64,000 nucleotides of DNA from Kapaibacterium sp044224925 (lineage in GTDB: Bacteria > Bacteroidota > Ignavibacteria > Kapaibacteriales > Kapaibacteriaceae), in contig JBGAJM010000006.1 of the NCBI GenBank assembly GCA_044224925.1, positions 168,171 through 232,170 of the forward strand. Reading direction: 5' to 3'. This document shows positions 51,756 through 60,862 of this stretch, in pieces. How positions within the stretch are numbered: the stretch's first letter is position 1; the number at the start of each line of letters is the position of its first letter. The translations under genes and the position numbers were made by a program. The notes beneath the pieces are model-generated. The model saw only the letters and a list, made by a program, of their open reading frames with translations, did no database searches and had not been told where the DNA came from.

Positions 51756-52484
51756 ATGCACCCCGTCCCGCCCATTGCCAGCTACATCTTCCTTGCCATC
51801 GTTGGCATTCTCGTCGTACAGGTGTTCCGCTGGCAGCGCGCCTTGCGCGGCTCCATCGCCATTCCGTTGGCCGTCCTTGGTTGGCTCGCCTTCACTGCCG
51901 TGTTGGCACTCAATGGATTCTTCGAGGACTTTTCTACCATACCGCCTCGCGTTGCCCTTGCCGTCGGTCCTCCTTTTCTCGTTGCGATCTTCGCAGCATG
52001 GAAGGCACCGAACGCTCTTCTTGCCGCACCGCCGCGCATCTTCGTGACGTATCAAGGATTCCGCGTGCTCATGGAAGTGGTGCTCTTCATGCTCTACTAT
52101 GTGGGCGTGTTGCCGCAGCAGATGACGTGGGAAGGACGCAACTTCGACGTCATCGTTGGGATCACGGCTCCCGTTGTTGCGTGGATCTGTTTGCGAAGTG
52201 GACGTACGATGCGTGGACCGATGATCGCATGGAACGTGGTGTCGATGATCCTGCTTGCGAACATCATGATCGTCGGACTCCTTTCCGCCCCAACACCCTT
52301 CCGCGTGTTCACCGAAGGGCCCGCCAACCGCGTCGTCGCCCTTTGGCCATGGATCTGGCTTCCATCCTTCGTGGTGCCGATGGCACTTGCCGGACACCTC
52401 TTCTCCCTCCGTCAGTTGCTGCAGATGCGCACGGCGGGATCGACCTCCAAGACCACATCGAACCTACCGCTCACGCACCACTAG
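51756..52484 (+). CDS. Hypothetical multipass membrane protein
   Basis: 242 residues with about seven hydrophobic segments (IASYIFLAIVGILVVQVF, AVLGWLAFTAVLALNGFF, VALAVGPPFLVAIFAAW and others). No family motif is recognised. Probably co-transcribed with the AraC gene. Its last 21 bases overlap the convergent 1321-aa gene. Confidence 0.75.
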   Translation: MHPVPPIASYIFLAIVGILVVQVFRWQRALRGSIAIPLAVLGWLAFTAVLALNGFFEDFSTIPPRVALAVGPPFLVAIFAAWKAPNALLAAPPRIFVTYQGFRVLMEVVLFMLYYVGVLPQQMTWEGRNFDVIVGITAPVVAWICLRSGRTMRGPMIAWNVVSMILLANIMIVGLLSAPTPFRVFTEGPANRVVALWPWIWLPSFVVPMALAGHLFSLRQLLQMRTAGSTSKTTSNLPLTHH

Positions 52485-55400
52485 TTGGTGCGTGGTGGTG
52501 ACGCCATCGCTGACCGTTTGCACGTAGTAGGTGCCAGTGGGCCACGCATGCACGTCGACGATGTGCGTTCCATCGACCGATGCCTGATAGACCACGTCGC
52601 CCAACAGCGAATAGATGCGCACCATGGACGGTACCGCAACATCGATGCGCGTGGTGGTGGTAGCAGGGTTCGGTGCAATGGTGCAGCGTGAAGGAGCGGA
52701 AGCATCGTCAAGCACCGACACGGCAGGTTGCGAGGAGGCAAGCACCAACTGTGACGACGCCGCGAATTGTTTGCCACCGAAGAATCGAGCAGAGCCACGA
52801 TAGCCCGCCACCGCTTCCACAGCGCTTGATGCACGTGCTCCCCAGACAAGATCGCTATTGGCCTCGCGTACGAAGTAGAAGAGCGACGATGGCGTCGTGC
52901 CCTCGCTCTTCTGCACGAGGATGTCCGTGATCACCAGTTGATCGGGTGATGAGAATGCGGACGTGCCGAACGACCGAAGGATGTAGTAACCGCCACGGAC
53001 ATGGTCCACACCAGATGGCACTGGCTGTGGTGAGATGCGAAGGTGGGTTAGGACGATATCGTTCGCAGGCAGCGGTGGTGTGGTCGACCATGAGAACGAC
53101 ATGTTCAGGAGCTCGAGCACCGGCGTACTTGCTGTGGTCACAACGCGTTGCGACTCGCCCGGTCCGACCGGCGCTGTCGACGTGATACGATCTGCTGCAT
53201 TCGCAAGCATGGCATGGCGCGGTCCAACAGCATCAATGGCCTGTCCGGCCAACTCATTGAACTGATAGTAGGCGATGAGATCCTTCGTGGAAGCATTCGT
53301 CAAATGCATCTCGCGCTTGATCTCATCGTCGGTGAGTGCTCGATTGTAGACACGCACTTCATCGATGGCGCCGTTGAAGACTCGGCCTCCCGTTGGGTCT
53401 TGTCCGATATACGTCTCGGCCGCGAACGTCTGCAGCGGATGCGTGAAGGCGAAGGCCTCGCTCGCTCCATTACAGTAAAGTCGCGCCGAATCCGGCGTGA
53501 TGACGAGTGCCACATACGTCCACTGATTATCGGGCACGAAGAGCTTCGTCTTCAACCACCATGCTTCTCCGTTCCAGTGGTAGCGCAGCGTATGATCGGA
53601 TTCAAGATTCAATCCGGCGATCGTTCCGGCACCTCTGCTCATCACGATGCCGGTGAAGGAATTCTGCTGTCCGTTCCGCTTGATCCATGCAGAGATGGTG
53701 GTGTTGATGCCGGTACGGTTCAAGGGCGGAATGGCGGCATAGGCCGAGCGTCCATCGGTCTTCAGCGCGTTGCCGGGCATACTGTCTGGCAAGCATTCGC
53801 TGAGCACCGTGATGCAACTGTCCATCGTGATCTTGTCAACGCCATAGGCGTCGGTCACGATCAGCGATGCGGAATACGTGCCCGGTTTCGGATAGACCAC
53901 GCGAATGTGCGCGTCGGAGAGTGTGGTCACTACACCGCCCGGGAATGACCATTGGCGCTTGATCGTGGACTCGTCGGCCGACGAATGATCGTGGAAGACG
54001 ATGGTGTCGCGCGTACACATCGACACGTAGCGATCCGCCGCGATCACGGCCATCGGTGGTGCCGTGGTATACAATGGTGCTTCGAAAACGCCGCGATTGG
54101 TGGCGGCACGGATCTTCTGTTCACGGTAGCAGATGTCGAAGGTCGTCACCGAAGCAGCAGGCAGACTGTCGCTGTACAACGTCCAGTCCATCATGGACTC
54201 GTCGCGATAGTACACACCGATGTCCGTACCGAGGTAGACGCCACGCTTCGTGCCGCGTTGATGAACGAGGGCTCGGGCGGACATGATCGGCAGTGTACCA
54301 CTGAGGTTTTCCCACGTTGTCCCGCCGTCGGTCGTGTAGATCACTTTCACATCGGTTTGATTTCCGCCAACCGAGATCCACATCACATTGGGCTCTCGTG
54401 CGCTGATGGCAACATCGGTCAGACGCCATGCATTGCCGCGCACGAGCGAGGTCGGAGGACTCACGTTCTTGAAGGTGCGTCCGCCATCGGTCGATCGCAT
54501 CACATTGTAGCTGTCGTAATATCCGTTCTTATGCATGATCACCACGGTGTTCGGATCTCCGTCGCAGATGCGCACGAGACGGACCTTGCTCTTGGGCGTG
54601 ACGAGAACCGTTGCCCACGAGACGCCGTTGTTCGTTGAACGTGCCAGCACGGAATCCGCACCGACCCATAGTTCTGAACTCCGTCTGGGATGCTGGACCA
54701 TGGGGCTTGTCGGCTTGATGGCCATGTCGCTGCGCGCAAGATCTTTGGCCGCATTCCCACTGAGCGTTACACGATGCCATGTCTGACCCATGTACGTGTT
54801 CGCATAGACCGTACGCGAATCACCGAAGTTCACGAGGCCACCGTCGTTGTCGCCGCCATAGATGTGCAACCATCCATCATACGTATTGCCATCCTTGAGG
54901 AGCACGCCATTGTGATACGTGCCACCAAGCATCACATCGCAGTCGCTGAACCCTGCGCCCCACCCCCAGAACTCCGTGCCCTGAATGCCGCGCGACATAT
55001 CGTCGAAGCTGTTGCCGTTGTTCGTGCTCAGGAACACACCACCATCGGACACCACCCAGATGCGACTGCCGTAGATCTTGATCTCATGGCAATCTGCGTG
55101 CACGTATTTGGGCTTCGACGCCGCACCATACGTCCAATGCGCATTGCATCTGAAGATCTTTCCGCCATCGTCCGAGATCCACACGTTGATACCGCAGACG
55201 TAGATCCGGTTCGCATCTGTTTCCGAAACGTTCAATCCAAGGTCGTAATAGTATTGGCCGCCGGGTTCAAGCCCCTTCGCATCCCAACACATCATGTTTA
55301 CATTCACGGAATCGGGCTTGCCTCCCGGTGCGGTACCACAACAACGCATGGAGAAGTTCTCGCCCTCATTCGTTGAGAGATACATTCCAACGGTACCATC

Positions 55401-56429
55401 GCTGCTATCGATGTTGCCGGGCGCGAACAGGTAGACGTTCTGTGTGGCGGCCGGTGTGACGGCGATCTCCCACCGTCGTGTATGTTCCTTCTTGGCAACA
55501 TTCGGGACGGGCAATCCTTTGCCCGCCTTCGTGAAGGAAGACCCGGCATTGGTGCTCTTGTAGAATTCACACGAATCGCCGGTGTGCCGCACCACATACA
55601 TCGTTGGTGCTTTGATCGGATGACGCTCGATCTCGTACACTTCTCCATCGATGACCTTGGAGAACGACGTGCCGGCATTGGTGCTGTAGTAGAGACCGCG
55701 ATTGGTGGCAACGTGCAGCTTGTTGCGTTCCACGGGATTGAGCGACATGTCCCACACCACGAGACCACTGTAGAACTGGTCGGTGATCCCGGTCGGCTCC
55801 CACGACGTTCCGCCATTGGTGGAATGTAGGACTCCCAGGGAACAACCGAAGTAGACGTTGCGCGCATCACGTGGGTCGACAAGGATGCTTCGCACTTCGC
55901 GCACCATCATGGTGGACGTCACGTTCGTCCATGTTCTTCCGTTATCGGTGCTCTTCCAGAGGCCGGCTGTTGCCGTGCCCACGTACACGATCGACGTGTC
56001 GTTCACACCTTGTGCAACCGTATAGCAGTGTGCCTGTCCCGGTGCATACGAGAGGCCGAGTGCCTGCTTCTCCCACGAGAAGGGACCGATGCTCTTCCAC
56101 GCCGTGGAGCGTTGCTCGCGTTCTTGTGGACGTGGCGTGAACCGTGCGTTCCAGATCCGTGATTGATCGGCAAGAGAGAGAGCGGGAACGCGGTACACGC
56201 CATTGGTGTCCGCGAACTGTTCCATCATGCGCACCCAACGCTTATAGTCTTGCGTCTCCCTGCTCTTCACAAAGGGACGGGTGCTCCAATACTCTTCGTA
56301 GGCGCGTGTGACCTCGAACACATTCGGGTTGGGACCATAGAGCAGGTCCACCCAATGTTGGGAGTGAGCGATCTGAACGGTGCATATGAGAATGGCCGCA
56401 CATGCAAGGAGTCTGGTGGTTTTGCACAT
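52464..56429 (-). CDS. Large secreted protein: BNR repeats, PKD, LamG, T9SS-type tail
   Basis: 1321 residues. A signal peptide (LLACAAILICTVQIAHSQ) is followed by a sortilin/VPS10-like propeller region (about 100-780) with about eight Asp-boxes (STDNGRTWTNV, STNGGTSWEPT, STNAGTSFSKV, TTDGGTTWENL). Then come a PKD domain (about 790-865), a concanavalin/LamG-like domain (about 880-1045, ending DEVRVYNRALTDDEIKREMH), and a type IX sorting domain (CTIAPNPATTTTRIDV to LVVRER). Such proteins act at the surface in adhesion or glycan binding. It is last in the ECF-sigma operon, 35 bases after DUF1573. Confidence 0.88.
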   Translation of the reverse strand: MCKTTRLLACAAILICTVQIAHSQHWVDLLYGPNPNVFEVTRAYEEYWSTRPFVKSRETQDYKRWVRMMEQFADTNGVYRVPALSLADQSRIWNARFTPRPQEREQRSTAWKSIGPFSWEKQALGLSYAPGQAHCYTVAQGVNDTSIVYVGTATAGLWKSTDNGRTWTNVTSTMMVREVRSILVDPRDARNVYFGCSLGVLHSTNGGTSWEPTGITDQFYSGLVVWDMSLNPVERNKLHVATNRGLYYSTNAGTSFSKVIDGEVYEIERHPIKAPTMYVVRHTGDSCEFYKSTNAGSSFTKAGKGLPVPNVAKKEHTRRWEIAVTPAATQNVYLFAPGNIDSSDGTVGMYLSTNEGENFSMRCCGTAPGGKPDSVNVNMMCWDAKGLEPGGQYYYDLGLNVSETDANRIYVCGINVWISDDGGKIFRCNAHWTYGAASKPKYVHADCHEIKIYGSRIWVVSDGGVFLSTNNGNSFDDMSRGIQGTEFWGWGAGFSDCDVMLGGTYHNGVLLKDGNTYDGWLHIYGGDNDGGLVNFGDSRTVYANTYMGQTWHRVTLSGNAAKDLARSDMAIKPTSPMVQHPRRSSELWVGADSVLARSTNNGVSWATVLVTPKSKVRLVRICDGDPNTVVIMHKNGYYDSYNVMRSTDGGRTFKNVSPPTSLVRGNAWRLTDVAISAREPNVMWISVGGNQTDVKVIYTTDGGTTWENLSGTLPIMSARALVHQRGTKRGVYLGTDIGVYYRDESMMDWTLYSDSLPAASVTTFDICYREQKIRAATNRGVFEAPLYTTAPPMAVIAADRYVSMCTRDTIVFHDHSSADESTIKRQWSFPGGVVTTLSDAHIRVVYPKPGTYSASLIVTDAYGVDKITMDSCITVLSECLPDSMPGNALKTDGRSAYAAIPPLNRTGINTTISAWIKRNGQQNSFTGIVMSRGAGTIAGLNLESDHTLRYHWNGEAWWLKTKLFVPDNQWTYVALVITPDSARLYCNGASEAFAFTHPLQTFAAETYIGQDPTGGRVFNGAIDEVRVYNRALTDDEIKREMHLTNASTKDLIAYYQFNELAGQAIDAVGPRHAMLANAADRITSTAPVGPGESQRVVTTASTPVLELLNMSFSWSTTPPLPANDIVLTHLRISPQPVPSGVDHVRGGYYILRSFGTSAFSSPDQLVITDILVQKSEGTTPSSLFYFVREANSDLVWGARASSAVEAVAGYRGSARFFGGKQFAASSQLVLASSQPAVSVLDDASAPSRCTIAPNPATTTTRIDVAVPSMVRIYSLLGDVVYQASVDGTHIVDVHAWPTGTYYVQTVSDGVTTTHQLVVRER

Positions 56430-56464
56430 GCGGCCAAAGCTATGAAAAGTCGGTCACGCGGGGT

Positions 56465-57163
56465 TCAGGGATTCTCCTGAACGTTCGCATAGGCGCTGAT
56501 GACGAAATCGGGGTTCTCATCACTGTTGGTCTTGAACTTCACTTGTCCGTTGAACGGACCCTTGACCTTTGGTGTGGCACTCAGAACAAGCTCGAGCTTG
56601 TCGCCTGCCTTGATCGTCTTCGTCCCCGAAACGTTCAGCTTCATGTCGTTGTCCACCTGGAAGTCGGAGAGCACAAGGTCCTTCGTGTCGTTGTTGATCA
56701 CTTCCAGACGTGCCGTCATCTCCTTGCCCACAAATGGATTCACAAAGGCGAAGTACATCATGGAAAGCTGCACCTTCCGGATGATGTCGGCCTTCAGGAA
56801 CAGATACTTCGTGGAATCCTGTCCGGGTGTGTTGCTCCGAACGGTGATGTTCTTGATCAACGGACCGGATTGCATCGCCGAGATGCTCAACTTCACGCCC
56901 ATCGTGCTGATCTCTCCCGGCTTGAGCTCGGTCTTGTCGGGGTCCGTCTTCGTGCAACCGCAACCGGGCTTGACCTCGATCAACTTCAGCACTTCCGTCC
57001 CAACATTCTTGATCCGGATGGTCGCCTCGAGGTGACCTTCTTTCGGTGCCGGCACCTTGCCCCAGTCATAGGTATCTCCGCCAACCACTTCGATCTTCGG
57101 CTGGGCAAAGGCCGCAGCGGACATCGCGACAAAACAGCTCGCGACGATGAACAATGAACGCAT
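56465..57163 (-). CDS. DUF1573-family periplasmic protein
   Basis: 232 residues from ATG 57163. A signal peptide (RSLFIVASCFVAMSAAAFAQ) is followed by a typical DUF1573 Ig-like domain: YDWGKVPAPKEGHLEATIRI, then KPGCGCTKTDPDKTELKPGE, whose CGC motif is characteristic. A second beta domain follows. The function of the family is unknown. It lies between the anti-sigma-like gene and the large exoprotein gene. Confidence 0.87.
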   Translation of the reverse strand: MRSLFIVASCFVAMSAAAFAQPKIEVVGGDTYDWGKVPAPKEGHLEATIRIKNVGTEVLKLIEVKPGCGCTKTDPDKTELKPGEISTMGVKLSISAMQSGPLIKNITVRSNTPGQDSTKYLFLKADIIRKVQLSMMYFAFVNPFVGKEMTARLEVINNDTKDLVLSDFQVDNDMKLNVSGTKTIKAGDKLELVLSATPKVKGPFNGQVKFKTNSDENPDFVISAYANVQENP

Positions 57164-57195
57164 AGGATCACTCCATGTGAAAAAGAAACTTGTTG

Positions 57196-58317
57196 TCATT
57201 CTACGATCAGTCGGCGGACCACATGCTCACCATCCTGTGTGGTTGTGGTGATCAGATACATTCCCGGAGCCACGCCGTTGAGCGGTACCGACACCTCGTG
57301 CACACCGGGATCCAGTGTGACAGCCTCGGTCAGGTCTGCAACATACGCACCGGACGTGGTGTAGGCGGCCAGATGGATGGTGGCGCTATACCGCAGGTCG
57401 ATGGTGCACAGGGCCGTGCCTCGGGCCGGATTGGGCGCGATGGTGATGTCCTTGATCCGCGATGCATCGAGTCGGCACATGTCGAAGTAACTCTGTGCAT
57501 GCGGTAACGACCGGCATGCTTCCGACGGCGTGATGCATCCGCGCTGCACTTCGGTGAGCAGGTTCAACTCCAGCATGATCGGCACGCGATAGCGTTCCGG
57601 CAACAGTGAGATCAGATCTCCCGTGGGCTTGAACCATTCCACCGTTTCCACCTTGCCGTTGGCTGTTTGTTCGACGCGGCGGACAGGAATGTAGAGCGCG
57701 CTCATCTGTACATACTCCTCGCCGTTGTCGACCACCGACGAGGCTTGGGCTGTGTGCGTCAGACATTCCAGTGTGCGTTGTTCACGCACTCGACCCGAAG
57801 CGTTCGATGTTCTCACACGCTGTGTACGGATCTCGGGCTGGAGCCCTTCCGGCAAGGCCGCGAACTCCGACGCAGAGAGATCCAGGAATGGAAGTCCGGC
57901 AATGCGTGCACTTCCCGTTGGCGCCGGTGCTTGCGTCCGCGGTGCGCGCACGACAGAGTGCCGATCGGTGTTGGACGTCGTGTTGACCGGTGGTATCGTA
58001 CGTTCGATCTCGGTTCGTGCTGGAGCAGTGAGTTGTTGGGTCGATGCAACGGCGGAGCTGGTGGCAGTGACGGGAGAAGGCGGCAAGGAGACGTCGTTCG
58101 ATCCGCGTTGCAGATACCATGCCGTGATGGCCGCTGCGCCCGTAAGTGCACAGGCCGTTGCGATCCATGCGGGTGAACGGCGAGACGTGATCGTCACCGA
58201 CGGAGCGCTGTGCATGGCGTCGGCAACATCTGCCTCCGTGAGCAGTGGGGTTGCATGTTGTGCGTTGCGCAAGGCATCGAACAACTCTTCCGTGTTCGGT
58301 CTCTTCGATGTGCTCAT
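57196..58317 (-). CDS. Putative membrane anti-sigma factor with T9SS-type C-terminal domain
   Basis: 373 residues from ATG 58317, overlapping the sigma gene stop (ATGA). About 50 cytoplasmic residues (TEELFDALRNAQ, TEADVADAMHS) precede one membrane helix (about 51-68, WIATACALTGAAAITAWYL), then a Ser/Thr/Pro-rich extracytoplasmic region. The last ~75 residues look like a sorting domain: ITIAPNPARGTALCTIDL, AYTTSGAYVADLTEA, VAPGMYLITTTT. By position it should be the anti-sigma partner of the ECF factor. The combination of an inner-membrane anchor and a sorting-type end is unusual. No classical anti-sigma zinc motif is seen. Confidence 0.65.
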   Translation of the reverse strand: MSTSKRPNTEELFDALRNAQHATPLLTEADVADAMHSAPSVTITSRRSPAWIATACALTGAAAITAWYLQRGSNDVSLPPSPVTATSSAVASTQQLTAPARTEIERTIPPVNTTSNTDRHSVVRAPRTQAPAPTGSARIAGLPFLDLSASEFAALPEGLQPEIRTQRVRTSNASGRVREQRTLECLTHTAQASSVVDNGEEYVQMSALYIPVRRVEQTANGKVETVEWFKPTGDLISLLPERYRVPIMLELNLLTEVQRGCITPSEACRSLPHAQSYFDMCRLDASRIKDITIAPNPARGTALCTIDLRYSATIHLAAYTTSGAYVADLTEAVTLDPGVHEVSVPLNGVAPGMYLITTTTQDGEHVVRRLIVE

Positions 58318-58856
58318 AACGGAACCTCTTCGAGGATCGGAACGACCGTTGGTGAATATTGCGTGTCGGTGAGCATGGACCTGAGTTTTTTTCGTGCTCG
58401 ATGTAAGCGGACCTTCACGGCAACGGTGGTGCATCCTTGTGTTGCGGCAATGTCGTTCACCGAAAATCCCATCACTTCGAACAAGATGATGGCCTGACGT
58501 TGTTCGTCGGGCAGTGTGGCAATGGCATCGTGCAGCAGACGAACATCGGTGCTGAGCTCGGCCGACGGACCGCCGTCGAAGAGTCGATCGAAGTCGTCCG
58601 GCAACGTCGACACCTGTCGAGCCGCATGCGTTCTCTTTGCCTGCCACGTGCGCGAGGCGATCGTGAACAGAAAACTGAGGAATGCCTTGTCATCACGCAC
58701 CGTATCGAACCGTTCATAGGCCGCTGCGATCGTGTCGGCCACCAGCTCTCGCGCTTCGTATCGACTATGCGTGAGATGCAACGCATACCGTTCGAGCGAA
58801 GGCTGAACGGGTCGTAGGATCTGCATGAATCGGTCCTGACGGGAAGGAGTGGCCAT
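58314..58856 (-). CDS. ECF-family RNA polymerase sigma factor
   Basis: 180 residues. Region 2 reads ALHLTHSRYEARELVADTIAAA and FLSFLFTIASRTWQAKR. Region 4 is LPDEQRQAIILFEVMGFSVNDIAATQGCT with a following KVRLHRARKKLR recognition helix. First gene of a four-gene unit: sigma factor, anti-sigma-like protein, DUF1573, large exoprotein. Its likely targets include surface protein genes. Confidence 0.92.
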   Translation of the reverse strand: MATPSRQDRFMQILRPVQPSLERYALHLTHSRYEARELVADTIAAAYERFDTVRDDKAFLSFLFTIASRTWQAKRTHAARQVSTLPDDFDRLFDGGPSAELSTDVRLLHDAIATLPDEQRQAIILFEVMGFSVNDIAATQGCTTVAVKVRLHRARKKLRSMLTDTQYSPTVVPILEEVPL

Positions 58857-58948
58857 GGATGCTGCGTGTGTACGGGCGAGTAAGTGGACGAAGTCGCAGG
58901 AAGGTTACCGCAACGACGATAACCGCGCCACATTCATGGATACCACCG

Positions 58949-59440
58949 TCATGTGCCTGACCCGGTGCGCTCCGTCACCGACCACGCGGCAGCGGCAAGT
59001 CGGACCTTGACATAGGTGGCAAAGGCAGCGCCGCCAAGCAAGGTAAGGGTGACCGACACGAGGAGCACCGTTTCCCATAGCGGGTTCTCACGACGGAGTC
59101 CGTCCAGCAGCAATCCGGTCTCGAACACCGCAAAGGCAAGATTCGCCGCTATGGACACAGAGATCATGGCATCGAAACTCGGAAGGGTCGCCGAGCTGTA
59201 CCGTTTCAGTCCATACCATGCGAGGAAAGCGTGGAACGAGACAATGGGCACCTCGAACAAATGGAAGACCAGAACGCATCCAAGGGTGCTTCCGCAGACG
59301 GTGCACGACGACCATGGAATGCCAATGAGAAAGGGTACATGGGCGGCACAGATGCCATAGAGAACGGCCACGACCGTGACCCATGAATAGACCCGTACCA
59401 AGGTGGTGAGCTTCTCGAGCGAAGCGGTCTGCTGCGTCAT
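58949..59440 (-). CDS. Hypothetical membrane protein with CxxC motif
   Basis: 163 residues from ATG 59440 (59488 is possible). About four membrane helices. A loop contains SSCTVCGSTLGC, a C-x2-C-x5-C group that could bind metal or form a disulfide. No family is recognised; a quinone-reductase-like role is only a guess. Stands alone on the minus strand. Confidence 0.7.
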   Translation of the reverse strand: MTQQTASLEKLTTLVRVYSWVTVVAVLYGICAAHVPFLIGIPWSSCTVCGSTLGCVLVFHLFEVPIVSFHAFLAWYGLKRYSSATLPSFDAMISVSIAANLAFAVFETGLLLDGLRRENPLWETVLLVSVTLTLLGGAAFATYVKVRLAAAAWSVTERTGSGT

Positions 59441-59512
59441 ATCATAACCCCTCATGTGAAGTGTGGGAAAACTACATAGAATTCCCATTCTTCGTAGTTT
59501 TGCATGTCACTC

Positions 59513-59587
59513 GGTCGTTTAGCTCAGCCGGTTCAGAGCGTTCGCCTCACACGCGAAAGGTCACAAGTTCAAATCTTGTAACGACCA
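59513..59587 (+). tRNA. tRNA-Val (CAC)
   Basis: 75 nt. The acceptor stem is GGTCGTT / AACGACC with discriminator A. The D-arm is AGCTCAGCCGGTTCAGAGC. The anticodon stem TTCGC / GCGAA frames loop CTCACAC, anticodon CAC. The T-loop is GTTCAAATC. CCA is not encoded. Confidence 0.93.
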
Positions 59588-59644
59588 CTCGAACATTGCT
59601 TCCGCTGGTCTCATGAAGCATGCTGTTCACCTACCATTCCGCAT

Positions 59645-60841
59645 ATGCCTGCTGTTCGACCGCTGGTATTGGCCTTGAGCCTCCTTCTCTTGCTCGGCAT
59701 GCGGTCGGTCACCTCAGCAAAACAAGTGCCCATCCCCGGTCATTTCCGACTCGACACGCTGGCGATCGTTCGCGACACCATTCCGCCATTGCGCGACTCG
59801 GCGGACCACCTTTCCATCCTTGCCTTTCCATACTTCTCAGCCTCGCCTGAAAGTGGATTTCTGATCGGCGCTGCAGGGATCGCATCGTTCGAACTGGACA
59901 AAAAGTCCACGAAGAACCGGCGCTCCTCGACGATCTCGCTCGGCGGCAATGTTTCCGAACTCGGCCGTGCCTTGCTTGCCACGAACTTCGATCTCTACTT
60001 CAACGACGTGGTGAGTCGCATCACCGGACGCATCGGCTACGAGAAGCAACCAACGCGCTACTATGGCATCGGTGCCACGTCGAACCAGGCCGACGAAGTG
60101 TGGTACTACCCCACCTTCATGAAGTTCGCCGCCTCCTACATGCATCGTGCCACACAAACCGACGAAGGGCAGGGATTCACGATCGGTGGGCGACTCGAGT
60201 ATTGGAACACCGTCACGAACACCGACTCGTTGCGCATCGACACGGCGACGTTCGTAGAACCGTTGGGCTGGAATGGCGGACTCACCTTGGGTGGAGGTGT
60301 TGTCCTGGCCTATGATACACGCGACAATCCATACTTCCCCACCAAGAACATGTATGCCGAACTGCGATCGATGACGTATGGCAAGTTCATGGCGGCCGAC
60401 TATGAATACAATCGCTCATGGCTCGATGTGCGTGGGTATCACGGCATTCACATCGATGCACTCGACGAGACGATGGTGATCGCCGGACAAGCGCTCATCG
60501 ATCTCACGATCGGCAATGCTCCCATCTACGATCTGCCAACCTATGGCGGCGATGCTGTGATGCGCGGAATTCTGCGTGGTCGGTACATCGACCGTGCTTC
60601 GGCCGTTGCTCAAGTGGAAGTGCGTTCGCGCCTTTTCTGGGTGTTGGGCCTTGCCGCCTTTGCCGCCGCCGGCGACGTCTTTCCCAACTGGAATGGCATG
60701 AGCTTGTCGCATACAAAGGTGGCAGGGGGCTTGGGTCTGCGTATCTACTTGAATCGCGAGGCCGGCATGATCGGCCGCATCGATGTGGCATGGAGTGAAT
60801 GGGGCACGGCCGGCTACTTCACGTTTGGCGAAGCTTTTTAG
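59645..60841 (+). CDS. Omp85/BamA-like outer-membrane surface antigen
   Basis: 398 residues. The signal peptide spans about 1-25. The barrel carries the bacterial surface antigen (D15) signature GGDAVMRGILRGRYIDRASA near residue 304, where Omp85 proteins have the R-G-(F/Y) lid-lock motif, and ends TFGEAF with a terminal Phe. POTRA domains are absent or very short. It may be a patatin-type or accessory Omp85 pore rather than BamA. Partner unknown. Confidence 0.85.
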   Translation: MPAVRPLVLALSLLLLLGMRSVTSAKQVPIPGHFRLDTLAIVRDTIPPLRDSADHLSILAFPYFSASPESGFLIGAAGIASFELDKKSTKNRRSSTISLGGNVSELGRALLATNFDLYFNDVVSRITGRIGYEKQPTRYYGIGATSNQADEVWYYPTFMKFAASYMHRATQTDEGQGFTIGGRLEYWNTVTNTDSLRIDTATFVEPLGWNGGLTLGGGVVLAYDTRDNPYFPTKNMYAELRSMTYGKFMAADYEYNRSWLDVRGYHGIHIDALDETMVIAGQALIDLTIGNAPIYDLPTYGGDAVMRGILRGRYIDRASAVAQVEVRSRLFWVLGLAAFAAAGDVFPNWNGMSLSHTKVAGGLGLRIYLNREAGMIGRIDVAWSEWGTAGYFTFGEAF

Positions 60842-60862
60842 GTTCCCTTCCTCCCCGCCTCC

